Shown here piece by piece: positions 43,544 through 51,905 of a stretch of 62,301 bases of DNA; position 1 is the stretch's first letter; every line of letters begins with the position of its first letter. Both the position numbers and the translations under genes were made by a program. The notes below the pieces were generated by a model. That model was not told the origin of the DNA, did not search any database, and saw nothing but the letters and a program-made list of their open reading frames with translations. Origin of the DNA: Clostridiales bacterium (lineage in GTDB: Bacteria; Bacillota; Clostridia; Christensenellales; Aristaeellaceae); NCBI GenBank assembly GCA_012521895.1, contig JAAYLK010000035.1:1-62301 (forward strand). The letters are read 5' to 3'.

Positions 43544-44152
43544 ATGCTATTTATCGGAATCTGCGGCGCCAGCGGCTCGGGGAAATCCACCTTGTCTGAG
43601 GAATTGTTGAAAGCCATCGGATCTAGCAGCACAGTCATCAACCAGGATGCCTATTACTTTGATTACCCGGACAAGAGCTTTGAAGAGCGCGCCAAATTGA
43701 ACTTTGACGAGCCGGGCATCTTTGACCATGATTTGATTTTACAGGATGTCAGCCTCTTGCTGGAAGGAAAACCCATCCAGAAAAAGGTGTATGACTTCAC
43801 CACCCACCGCCGCGGGCACAGCGAGGAGATGATCAAGCCCGGCAAGGTGATAATCCTGGAAGGCATCCACGCCTTTTATGACCAGCGCCTGTGCGACCAG
43901 ATGTTTTTAAAGCTCTTTATCAATGTGGAGCCGGACATCTGCCTGTTGCGGCGCATCAACCGCGACATCAAGGAGCGTGAGCGAAGCATCGACAGCATCA
44001 CCCTGCAGTACTTGTCCACAGTCAAACCCATGTATGACAAGTACATCCGCAACTACATCCACCAGGCTGATGTCATCGTGACCCGGGGCGGAAAAAACGC
44101 CAGAATCGTTGACATTCTGGCGGGTTATCTGCGCGACGCGATTGATGACTGA
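43544..44152 (+). CDS. udk: uridine kinase-family P-loop kinase
   Basis: 202 residues. Walker A GICGASGSGKSTLSEE begins at about residue 5; QDAYYFD, NFDEPGIFDHDLI, the lid KKVYDFTTHRRGH and LLRRINRDIKERERSI match uridine/cytidine kinase, which salvages uridine to UMP. ATG 43544 follows AGGAGG. It is divergent from metK and convergent with mntP. Uracil produced by PsuG and uridine produced by the Cdd domain would enter related salvage steps. Confidence 0.9.
   Translation: MLFIGICGASGSGKSTLSEELLKAIGSSSTVINQDAYYFDYPDKSFEERAKLNFDEPGIFDHDLILQDVSLLLEGKPIQKKVYDFTTHRRGHSEEMIKPGKVIILEGIHAFYDQRLCDQMFLKLFINVEPDICLLRRINRDIKERERSIDSITLQYLSTVKPMYDKYIRNYIHQADVIVTRGGKNARIVDILAGYLRDAIDD
44092..44122 (-). terminator. 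terminator of mntP located inside the udk coding sequence
   Basis: On the minus strand CGCCAGAAT, loop GTCAACG and ATTCTGGCG form a perfect 9-bp stem followed by TTTTTT. It sits 39 bases after the mntP stop and within the last codons of udk (encoding KNARIVDILAG on the plus strand). Confidence 0.8.
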
Positions 44153-44160
44153 GCTGTCTG

Positions 44161-44724
44161 TCAGGCTGACAAGTGCTCAACCAGGATTTTAATTCCGATA
44201 AAAATCAAGGCGATGCCGCCAATCAGCTGAGCTTTGCTCTGAAACCTCGCGCCAAACTTTTTACCGGCCTTAAAGCCAATGAAGCTCATCACCAGGGTGA
44301 TGACACCGATGAGCAGGATGGCCAGCCAGATGTTCAGGTCCAGGACCGCCATGGCAACACCTGCCGCCAGGGCGTCAATGCTGGTGGCGATGCTCAAGAG
44401 CATCAGCTCCATGAAGTGCAGCGGGGTGCACACCAATTCCTCATCGCGGTTTTTCCAAGCTTCATACACCAGCTTGCCGCCGATGAACAGCAAGAGGCCA
44501 AAGGCGATGTAGTGGTCCACCGACTCAATATACGCGCGGAAGCGGCTGCCCACAAACCAGCCAATCAAGGACATCAGCGCCTGGAAAAAGCCGAAGGAGG
44601 CAGCGATTGCCAGGCTTTCCCCCTTGTCCTTTTGCTCTGACAGACAGGCGCCCTTGCACAGGGCGACCGCAAAGGCGTCCATGGACAGGGCAAAGGCCAA
44701 AACCACCATTTCACGCAGACTCAT
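44161..44724 (-). CDS. mntP: manganese efflux pump MntP
   Basis: 187 residues with six hydrophobic helices in two homologous halves. The conserved acidic membrane motifs are LSMDAFAVALCKG in the first half and ATSIDALAAGVAM in the second, the metal path in MntP. ATG 44724 follows GGAAGG. No yybP-ykoY (Mn2+) riboswitch was recognised upstream. Monocistronic, with its terminator buried in udk. Confidence 0.92.
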   Translation of the reverse strand: MSLREMVVLAFALSMDAFAVALCKGACLSEQKDKGESLAIAASFGFFQALMSLIGWFVGSRFRAYIESVDHYIAFGLLLFIGGKLVYEAWKNRDEELVCTPLHFMELMLLSIATSIDALAAGVAMAVLDLNIWLAILLIGVITLVMSFIGFKAGKKFGARFQSKAQLIGGIALIFIGIKILVEHLSA

Positions 44725-44825
44725 AGGCACCTTCCAAACCAAATTACCGGCGAATTGTAACAAAGTTTCCCAATTGCGTCAAATTGATGAAGCATTCTGT
44801 CATCATTGTTGCTTGCGGGGCCGCT

Positions 44826-44972
44826 TTATGATAGACTTGCCTTGAAAAATGGGCGATTAAAAGCGTATGCCCGATGGATGAAACCCGGTCCGCGGACCGT
44901 TGTATGGTTGTAGATGAACGAGGATGAAAGTACCGGCTTTGCCCGGAAAGAGGTTGACAAAGGATGCAGCGG
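44826..44972 (+). other. leader with dyad symmetry before the peptidoglycan-binding lipoprotein gene
   Basis: TATGAT at 44827-44832 may be a -10 box. Downstream, GGGC/GCCC arms (44851-44854 and 44869-44872) and a perfect 14-base palindrome CGGTCCGCGGACCG (44886-44899) could form hairpins in a leader of about 130 bases or be a protein site. No known riboswitch class was recognised. Confidence 0.35.
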
Positions 44973-46409
44973 ATGAAAATGAAACAATTTGCCCGGTTTC
45001 TGGCGTTGTTATTGTTTGCCGCCATTTTGGCCGGGTGTACCGCCACGCCGGACAATACCATCAACACAAGCAACGGTGCCGGGGACACTGGCTCAGCGCC
45101 CTTTCCCGTGCTTGGCACCGCGACGCCGGACCCCTCCCTGGCCACGCCTACGCCCACCACCGGGCTTGTGATTAACCTGCCCTCCGGCAGCCCTGTCATC
45201 AACCAGCCCACCACCCCCTCCTGGGGCAGCATCATCAGCAGCAACCAGCCTTTGATTACACCCACGGCAACCGTCTGGGGCGGCCTGCTGACCGTGACCA
45301 ATACCCCCGGCGCCAACACCCCTTCCCCAACCCCCATGATTTTAAAACTGGGCGCGAGCGGGCCGGCTGTGAGCCAGCTTCAGCGCCGGCTGAAGGACTT
45401 GAAATACAACATCGGTTCAGTTGATGGTGACTTTGGCGTGGCAACCGAGGCGGCTGTCAAAGCCTTCCAGGCACGCAACGGGCTGACCGCGGACGGCGTC
45501 GCCGGCATCAACACCTTGAACAAGCTGAATTCCTCTTCCGCCCTGCCGCCCCGGCCCACCCCCACGCCCACCCCGCGGGCCACAGCCACCCCGCGCGCGA
45601 CCGCGACGCCCCGCATCAGCCAGACTACCTTCCTGCGCCTTGGCTCTACCGGTAGCGACGTGCGCAGGATGCAGCAGCGGCTGATTGAACTGGGTTATCT
45701 GTCCGGCAACGCCAATGGCGAGTTTGACAGCGTAACGGAAGCCGCGGTCACCGCCTTCCAGAACCGCCACACCTCCTATTCCGACGGTGTCGCGGGTCCG
45801 CTGACGCTGCAAAAACTGTATTCCTCCTCCGCCCAGTCCACCTCACGCTCCGCCGGCATCATCGGCACCTCCATCTCCCGCGGCACCATGGATTCAGACC
45901 TGGTTCGCAGGATACAGGAACGTTTGAGGGAGCTGCGCTACTACACCGGTTCCATCGACGGTGACTTTGGCCCGTCCACGGAAGCCGCGGTCAAGGCCTT
46001 CCAGACCGCCAACAACTTGCCGGCGGATGGTAAGGTGGGCTCCCAGACCAATGAGAAACTGTTCTCCTCCTCCGCCAACAGCGCCGGCACCACGGCCACC
46101 CCTACCCCGCGCCCCGGGCAGATGACCGTGTCCCCCACCAGGATTCCCTTCTACACCAACGTCACCCCCAACCCGGACGGGGACTATGTCACCCTGAGGG
46201 AAGGCGAGAGCGGCACCCTGGTGCGCGCGCTGCAGCAGGCCTTGAAGGACCAGGGCTTCTACAACGGCGAAGTGGATGGCATGTTCGGCTTTGGTACCAC
46301 AGAGGCCGTCAAAGCCTTCCAGCGCAGCAAGGGCCTGACCCCGGACGGCGAGGCGGGCAAGGGAACGCAGCGCTTCCTGTACCAGGGCAGCTTCCCGGCC
46401 GGCTCATAA
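44973..46409 (+). CDS. lipoprotein with four peptidoglycan-binding (PG_binding_1) domains
   Basis: 478 residues. A lipoprotein signal (LLLFAAILAGC) places it on the outer face of the membrane. After a Thr/Pro/Ser-rich stalk come four PG_binding_1 repeats, each beginning LxxGxxGxxVxxLQ-like and containing DGxFGxxTxAAVxAFQ: about residues 125-190, 212-282, 297-367 and 407-475, joined by Pro/Thr linkers. There is no catalytic domain, so it may tether the membrane to the wall or present the wall to a partner. ATG 44973 has AAAGGA at 8 bases; an ATG at 44964 behind AAAGAGG is possible. Confidence 0.87.
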   Translation: MKMKQFARFLALLLFAAILAGCTATPDNTINTSNGAGDTGSAPFPVLGTATPDPSLATPTPTTGLVINLPSGSPVINQPTTPSWGSIISSNQPLITPTATVWGGLLTVTNTPGANTPSPTPMILKLGASGPAVSQLQRRLKDLKYNIGSVDGDFGVATEAAVKAFQARNGLTADGVAGINTLNKLNSSSALPPRPTPTPTPRATATPRATATPRISQTTFLRLGSTGSDVRRMQQRLIELGYLSGNANGEFDSVTEAAVTAFQNRHTSYSDGVAGPLTLQKLYSSSAQSTSRSAGIIGTSISRGTMDSDLVRRIQERLRELRYYTGSIDGDFGPSTEAAVKAFQTANNLPADGKVGSQTNEKLFSSSANSAGTTATPTPRPGQMTVSPTRIPFYTNVTPNPDGDYVTLREGESGTLVRALQQALKDQGFYNGEVDGMFGFGTTEAVKAFQRSKGLTPDGEAGKGTQRFLYQGSFPAGS

Positions 46410-46411
46410 AA

Positions 46412-46454
46412 ATAAAAACAAGACCCGCTGTCAACGCATGACAGCGGGTTTTTT
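46412..46454. terminator. bidirectional terminator between the lipoprotein gene and ftsY
   Basis: ACCCGCTGTCA, a 5-base loop ACGCA's neighbourhood, and TGACAGCGGGT form an 11-bp stem followed by TTTTTTG on the plus strand; an A-rich stretch on the 5' side gives T residues on the minus strand. Confidence 0.85.
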
Positions 46455-46467
46455 GTGTCTTTCTAGA

Positions 46468-47367
46468 TTAAAACAAAGCTTCTACAAATTCCTTGGCGTT
46501 GAAGGCCTGCAGGTCGTCAATGCCTTCCCCCACGCCGATGTACCACACCGGCACATTCAATTCCTGGCGGATGGCCAGGGCGATGCCGCCTTTGGCGGTG
46601 CCATCCAGCTTGGTCAGGATGATGCCGTTGATGTCCGCCACTTCCTTGAACATCTTGGCCTGGTTGAGCCCATTCTGCCCGGTGGTGGCGTCCAGCACCA
46701 GCATGGAGCGCACCGTGGCTTCGGGGAATTCACGGTCAATCACCCGTCGGATCTTGCCCAGCTCGTCCATCAGGTTTTTCTTGTTGTGCAGCCTGCCCGC
46801 TGTATCCACGATGAGCAGGTCGGTTTTACGCGCCTTCACAGAGGCGATGGCGTCAAACACCACGGCTGCCGGGTCCGCGCCATGCTGCTGCTTGATCAGC
46901 GGTACATCAGCCCGCTGCGCCCAGACAGCCAGCTGGTCGTCCGCCGCGGCGCGGAAGGTGTCCGCTGCCGCCAGGGTGACAGAGCGCCCCACTTCCTTAA
47001 AGCGCAAGGCCAGCTTGCCCACCGTGGTGGTCTTGCCCACCCCGTTGACGCCAACCACCAGCATCACCATCGGCCAATTGAGCGCCGGGCGGGGGATGTT
47101 CATCTCCTCCACCATGATTTGCTTCAAAATGTCGCGGGCCAGCTTGCCGTCCTTGATTTTTTTGGTCTGAACCTCCTGGCGCAGCAGGTCGATGATGCGC
47201 TCAGTCGCGGCTACCCCGGCATCGCTTAGCAGCAGGATGTCGGTCAACTCCTCATAAAAATCCTCGTCAATCACCTGGGTGCTGGTGGCGAGCTGATCGA
47301 TTTTATCGGTCATCTGCCCGCGTGTCTTGCTTAAGCCTTGCTTGAGCCTGGCGAAAAATCCGGCCAT
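46468..47367 (-). CDS. ftsY: signal recognition particle receptor FtsY
   Basis: 299 residues: a short N-terminal N domain and the SRP GTPase NG core, without the long acidic A domain of E. coli. GTPase motifs are VVGVNGVGKTTTVGKLA (G1), DTFRAAADDQLAVWA, VDTAGRLHNKKNLMDEL (G3) and LTKLDGTAKGGIAL (G4 and closing loop). FtsY docks ribosome-nascent chain-SRP complexes at the membrane. It follows smc by 9 bases, the usual rnc-smc-ftsY order. Confidence 0.96.
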   Translation of the reverse strand: MAGFFARLKQGLSKTRGQMTDKIDQLATSTQVIDEDFYEELTDILLLSDAGVAATERIIDLLRQEVQTKKIKDGKLARDILKQIMVEEMNIPRPALNWPMVMLVVGVNGVGKTTTVGKLALRFKEVGRSVTLAAADTFRAAADDQLAVWAQRADVPLIKQQHGADPAAVVFDAIASVKARKTDLLIVDTAGRLHNKKNLMDELGKIRRVIDREFPEATVRSMLVLDATTGQNGLNQAKMFKEVADINGIILTKLDGTAKGGIALAIRQELNVPVWYIGVGEGIDDLQAFNAKEFVEALF

Positions 47368-47376
47368 GGGTCCCTC

Positions 47377-50300
47377 CTACGCTGTGTATTCCTGCAGGTT
47401 TACAGAGATGATGTCCGACACCCCTTTTTCCCGCATAGTAACCCCATAGAGCATATCACATTTTTCCATGGTGCCCTTGCGGTGGGTGATCACGATAAAC
47501 TGGGTCGTCCTGGCGTACTCCGCCAGGTATTCGGCAAAGCTGTAGATGTTGGCGTCATCCAGCGCCGCCTCAATCTCGTCCAGCACGCAAAAGGGCGTGG
47601 GCTTGAGCTTGAGCATGGCAAAGAGGATGGCGATGGCGGTCAAGGTGCGCTCGCCGCCTGACAGCAGGGATAGCAGCTGCAGCTTCTTGCCCGGCGGCTG
47701 GGCCTTGATCTGGATTTCACAGTCCAGCGGCTGGCTGGGGTCCGACAGAGAAAGGCTGGCCTGTCCGCCATTGAAGAGGCGCTTGAAGGTTTCAGCGAAA
47801 TACTCGTTGATCAGGGCAAATTCACGCAGGAACTGCTTTTCCATCTGCCCCTGCAAGCGTTTAATCAGGCTGAGCAGGTCTTCCCGCGCCTGGTGGGCGT
47901 CATCGCGCTGAATGCTTAATTCATCATAACGGGTCTGGGTAGCGGCATACTCATCCAGGGCATGGATGTTGATGGCACCCATGGTTTTGATCTGCTTGCG
48001 GATGTCCTCGGCTTCCTGCTCGCCGGCAGGCAGTTCAAACTTATCGTCGGTTCTAAACTGCTCCGCCAGGGCATAGGTCAGCTCATGGGTGTTCCACAAG
48101 GTGGCGGCCATGGTGTGCAGCTCTTCTTCCAGGTGTGTCAGGCTCAACTCACCCTTGTGCAGCTTCTGGTTGTCCTCATTGAAGCGTTGATGGGCCTGCT
48201 CCAGCTGTTCGGTCAACTGGCTCTGCCTTGCGGTCATTTCGCGCCTGATGGCTTCGGCTTGTGTAGCCTGGCCGCGCAGGGCTTCGTGTTTTTCCTTTAA
48301 CTGCGATGACAGCAAGGACATCTCCTCCTGCTTCGCCGTTTCTGTTTGGATGCGTTGTTTGAGGGAAAGCATGTCGCTGTCCAGCTTCTCAATCTTGTGG
48401 GCCAGCTGGTGGAGCTCTCGGTCAAAGCGGGATTGATCACGGCCCAGCATATCCAACTGATGGGCCAGCTGGGCGCGGGCATCCCTTTGCTGTTCCAGGA
48501 GCAAACGCAGCGCTTCCGCCTTGTCGCGGGCTTCCTGCTGCCTGGCCCTGAGCGCTTTCTCAGCCTGCTCCATCTGTTCCTGGTTGTCTATGATGGAGCG
48601 GCTGGCCAGGTCTGCCTTGGACAAATCGGACGTCAGGTCCCTCACCATTTCAGTCAACTGTTCTTTAGACGCTTCCGCCTGCTCAAGGCGCAAGGCTGCC
48701 TGGTCCACCTGCTCCCGGGCGCGCGCGGCACGTTCTTCCTCGCGCGCGATGCCGATTTCCTCATCCTGGAGCACCAGGCGTTGTTGCGCCAGCGCCTGCT
48801 CCAATTGCTCGGCTTGTTCGGCTTCAGTTTTCAGGGAGGCCCTGGATTTTTGCAGGGCGTCCATCTGCTCATTCAGGGATTGGGACAGCTCTTTGATTTC
48901 ACGCTCGCGCCCCAGCAGGCTGACGGTACGGCTTTGGACAGAGCCGCCGGTCATGGCGCCGCCTGAGCGCATCACATCGCCCTGCAGTGTCACAACGTTG
49001 AAGGCCTGCCTGCCGGACCGCGAGATGGCGATGGCGGCGTCCAGGTCGCGCGCGACCACCGTCCTGCCCAGCAGGGATTCCATGATGCCATCATAACGGC
49101 TGTCATAGTCAATCAGCTCACTGGCAAGCCCCAGGCAGCCTGGCATATTCAGTACCTGGCGCTCCTGCGGGCTCAACACGCGGCCGCGCACGGCGCTGAT
49201 GGGCAGGAAGGTGGTCCTGCCAAAGCGTTTCTCGCGCAGGTAGTTGATTAGCTCCTGGGCTGTTTCCTCATCATCGGTCACGATGTTTTGCAGCGCGCCG
49301 CCCAGCACCATCTCAAGCGCCGTCTCCAGGTCCTTGGGCACCTGGATTAGCTGCGCCACCGCGCCATGGACCTTTTTGTTGCCCTCAGCAAAGCTCAAGG
49401 CCTGTTTGACGGGCTGAAAATAGCCTTCATGGGCTTTGGCCAGATCATCCATGGCGCTCAAGCGCGCGCGGTCACGCTGGAAGCGCTCCTGCGCTTCGTT
49501 TAGTTGCGCTTGTTGGGCGCGAAGCGCTAGTTTTTTCGCGTTCCACTGCGCTTCAGTCTGGTTGAGTTTGACACGCAGCGCGTTGACCGCGTCCGTTGTC
49601 GCTTGCAGGTTTTGCTCCGCCTGGTTTTTCTGTTCCAGGGCTTGTTCAAGCGCGGCAGTCAACTGATTTTGGGTGCCGTCCAGCTCCTGAAGCCGTGCCT
49701 GGGCCTGGCTTAACATCGCCTGCTGCCGGGCGGTGCGCTCACGCGCGTCAGAGCGGCTGTTCACCGTCTGCAATATCAGGCCGCGGTGGGCTTCCAGCTC
49801 CTCCTCCAATGCAAGGAGCGCCGTTTGCGCCTCATCGTGCTGCGCCTGGGTAATCTCAAGCTTCTCTTCCGCGGCAGTCAGCAGCGCGCCATGCTTTTCC
49901 TTGTCCTCATGGGAGCCGGACTGCAGCAGGCTGAGCTCCTTCTGCTCCTCCAGCATCTGCTCATGGGTTTGCAGACTTTTCCGGAGCTCTTCCCTGGCGC
50001 TTAATAAAACCTGCGCGCCGCGCTCCATGATGACCGCGTGCTCGCGCAGGGATTCTTCCTCAACCTGCAGCAGGCCGCCCAGGCGCTCGCTGTCTGCCTG
50101 CGCCGTTTCAAGCTGGGCTTGGGATGCTTGCCGTTGCTGTTGCAAGTCCGCGATGTCCTGCTCGTGGCGCTTGATGAGGTCGGCAATCGCCTGCTGGGAT
50201 TCTCGCAGGGAGGCGATGCGCTTGTTCAGCCGCTCGTGCCGGGACAAGTAGATATTGGCGTCCAGGTGCTTCAGCCGCGCTGACAAAGCCAGGTAGGTCC

Positions 50301-50937
50301 GTGCGGCCTCGCTTTGCTCCTTCAAAGGCCCCAGGCGGGTGAACAATTCCTCTAGAAGGTCGCTCACCCGGACTAAGTGCTCCTGGGTGCGGTTCAGCTT
50401 GCGCTCGGCTTCTTCCTTGCGGGCGCGGTAGCCCATGATGCCGGCGGCATCCTCAAAGGCTGTCCTGCGCTCCTCACCGCGGCCAGATAAAATGACATCG
50501 ATGTGCCCCTGCCCGATGATGGAATAGCCTTCCCGGCCAATGCCCGTATCGTGGAAGAGCTCCACGATGTCTTTCAAGCGGCAGCTCTTTTTGTTAAGCG
50601 AGTATTCGCCTTCCCCGCTGCGGTAAACGCGCCGGGTGACCATCACCTCGCTGTGCGGGCTTTTCAGGCTTCCGTCCGCGTTGTCAAAAATCAGGGACAC
50701 TTCGCAGTAGGGCATCTGCTTGCGCTTCTGGGTGCCCGCGAAAATGACGTCCTCCATCTTGGCGCCGCGCAGCGTCTTGGCGCTTTGCTCGCCCAGCACC
50801 CAGCGCACGGCGTCTGCGATGTTGCTCTTGCCGGAGCCATTGGGGCCGACAATGCCGGTGATGCCTTCATCAAAATGGATGTCGGTGCGCTGCGGGAAGG
50901 ATTTGAAGCCGAAGATTTCAAGCCGGGTCAGTTTCAT
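47377..50937 (-). CDS. smc: chromosome segregation protein SMC
   Basis: 1186 residues. N-terminal head with Walker A GPNGSGKSNIADAVRWVLGE, long coiled coils (about 165-500 and 680-1020), a hinge with VHGAVAQLIQVPKDLE and GGALQNIVTDDEETAQ, and a C-terminal head with signature LLSGGERTLTAIAILFAML and Walker B CVLDEIEAALDDAN. SMC works with ScpA/ScpB in chromosome organisation; these partners are not in the window. The start overlaps the rnc stop by 4 bases. Confidence 0.97.
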   Translation of the reverse strand: MKLTRLEIFGFKSFPQRTDIHFDEGITGIVGPNGSGKSNIADAVRWVLGEQSAKTLRGAKMEDVIFAGTQKRKQMPYCEVSLIFDNADGSLKSPHSEVMVTRRVYRSGEGEYSLNKKSCRLKDIVELFHDTGIGREGYSIIGQGHIDVILSGRGEERRTAFEDAAGIMGYRARKEEAERKLNRTQEHLVRVSDLLEELFTRLGPLKEQSEAARTYLALSARLKHLDANIYLSRHERLNKRIASLRESQQAIADLIKRHEQDIADLQQQRQASQAQLETAQADSERLGGLLQVEEESLREHAVIMERGAQVLLSAREELRKSLQTHEQMLEEQKELSLLQSGSHEDKEKHGALLTAAEEKLEITQAQHDEAQTALLALEEELEAHRGLILQTVNSRSDARERTARQQAMLSQAQARLQELDGTQNQLTAALEQALEQKNQAEQNLQATTDAVNALRVKLNQTEAQWNAKKLALRAQQAQLNEAQERFQRDRARLSAMDDLAKAHEGYFQPVKQALSFAEGNKKVHGAVAQLIQVPKDLETALEMVLGGALQNIVTDDEETAQELINYLREKRFGRTTFLPISAVRGRVLSPQERQVLNMPGCLGLASELIDYDSRYDGIMESLLGRTVVARDLDAAIAISRSGRQAFNVVTLQGDVMRSGGAMTGGSVQSRTVSLLGREREIKELSQSLNEQMDALQKSRASLKTEAEQAEQLEQALAQQRLVLQDEEIGIAREEERAARAREQVDQAALRLEQAEASKEQLTEMVRDLTSDLSKADLASRSIIDNQEQMEQAEKALRARQQEARDKAEALRLLLEQQRDARAQLAHQLDMLGRDQSRFDRELHQLAHKIEKLDSDMLSLKQRIQTETAKQEEMSLLSSQLKEKHEALRGQATQAEAIRREMTARQSQLTEQLEQAHQRFNEDNQKLHKGELSLTHLEEELHTMAATLWNTHELTYALAEQFRTDDKFELPAGEQEAEDIRKQIKTMGAINIHALDEYAATQTRYDELSIQRDDAHQAREDLLSLIKRLQGQMEKQFLREFALINEYFAETFKRLFNGGQASLSLSDPSQPLDCEIQIKAQPPGKKLQLLSLLSGGERTLTAIAILFAMLKLKPTPFCVLDEIEAALDDANIYSFAEYLAEYARTTQFIVITHRKGTMEKCDMLYGVTMREKGVSDIISVNLQEYTA

Positions 50938-51665
50938 AGCCTGTCCTCCGGCTTTTGAAGCGTTTCTAACGCCTTCTGCGCGGCTTCCTGCTGGGCGGCG
51001 CGTTTGGTTTTTCCGGTGCCCTGGGCCAGCGCCTTCCCCTCATGCAGGACAGCCACGGTAAAGATGCGCTGGTGCGGCGGCCCATCCTGGGCAAGGTCAA
51101 CATAGGTGATGTCAACGGGGGCTGCGGCCTGCAAGACTGCCTGCAGCTGGCCTTTGGCGTCCAGAGAAGGCTTGGCCGCCTGGATGCTGTCGCCCCAGAG
51201 GCGCAAGATCACCGCGCGCACCGCGTCCAGCCCGCCATCCAGATAAATGGCAGCCAGCAGGGCTTCCATGGCGTCAGCCAGAACGGAATCCTGTTCAAGC
51301 CCCTTGTCCTGCACAAAGGAGGGGCTGGCATAAAGGCAGTTTCCCAGCTTGATGTGGCGGGCGATGCCGGCCAGGGCGGCCTCATTCACCAGCTTCTGGC
51401 GCTTGAAGGTCAGCTTGCCCTCGGTGTCCTTGAACTGCTCCAGCAGTTCCTGGCTGATCACCAGCTGCAAGACAGCGTCCCCCAGAAACTCCAGGCGCTG
51501 GTTGTTTTGCATTGGATGGATGGAGGGATGGACCAAGGCTTTTTTCAAAAGTTCCAGGTTGATAAACTGATATGCCAAAGCAGCCATCAGGTCTTGATGG
51601 CTGGAATTCTCATGAAAAAAGGCCGCCGCCTTGTACTGCGGCAGCTTGGATCCCTTTTTTGTCAA
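50934..51665 (-). CDS. rnc: ribonuclease III
   Basis: 243 residues. The catalytic domain holds NNQRLEFLGDAVLQLVIS, the RNase III signature with the metal-binding Glu and Asp, and VLADAMEALLAAIYLDGG with the second acidic pair; the C-terminal dsRNA-binding domain ends with GTGKTKRAAQQEAAQKAL. It processes rRNA precursors and structured mRNA. The assigned start is a TTG overlapping the acpP stop by 4 bases, with AAGG directly adjacent; an ATG at 51587 (217 residues, MAALAYQF) is an alternative, as the extra N-terminus is not conserved in the family. Confidence 0.94.
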   Translation of the reverse strand: MTKKGSKLPQYKAAAFFHENSSHQDLMAALAYQFINLELLKKALVHPSIHPMQNNQRLEFLGDAVLQLVISQELLEQFKDTEGKLTFKRQKLVNEAALAGIARHIKLGNCLYASPSFVQDKGLEQDSVLADAMEALLAAIYLDGGLDAVRAVILRLWGDSIQAAKPSLDAKGQLQAVLQAAAPVDITYVDLAQDGPPHQRIFTVAVLHEGKALAQGTGKTKRAAQQEAAQKALETLQKPEDRL

Positions 51666-51892
51666 CCTTGCTGCGCTTGAATGTAGTCCGCAACATCCCC
51701 GACAGTCTTGAGCGTGGTGATGGCGCTGTCTTCAACCTGCATGTTGAACTGGTCTTCCAGGTCCATGATCAGCACCATCACGTTGGCGCTGTCGGCCCCG
51801 AGGTCTTCCACCAAACGGGATTCGCGGGTGATGGATTCGGGCTGAACCTTCAGCTGTTTGGCGATCAGGGCGACGACGTTTTCGTAAACCAT
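51662..51892 (-). CDS. acpP: acyl carrier protein
   Basis: 76 residues, acidic. The phosphopantetheine serine is in DLGADSANVMVLIMDLEDQF at about residue 35; DSA replaces the commoner DSL, a variant I believe occurs in clostridial ACPs. It carries acyl chains in fatty acid synthesis and feeds PlsX, whose gene lies 13 bases upstream. GGAGGAAGACCC precedes the ATG. Confidence 0.95.
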   Translation of the reverse strand: MVYENVVALIAKQLKVQPESITRESRLVEDLGADSANVMVLIMDLEDQFNMQVEDSAITTLKTVGDVADYIQAQQG

Positions 51893-51905
51893 GGGTCTTC
51901 CTCCG

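Noticed and set aside
44725-44826. Possible manganese (yybP-ykoY) riboswitch before mntP
   Set aside because: I looked for the GGGGAGTA-type core and paired stems on the minus strand and found none.
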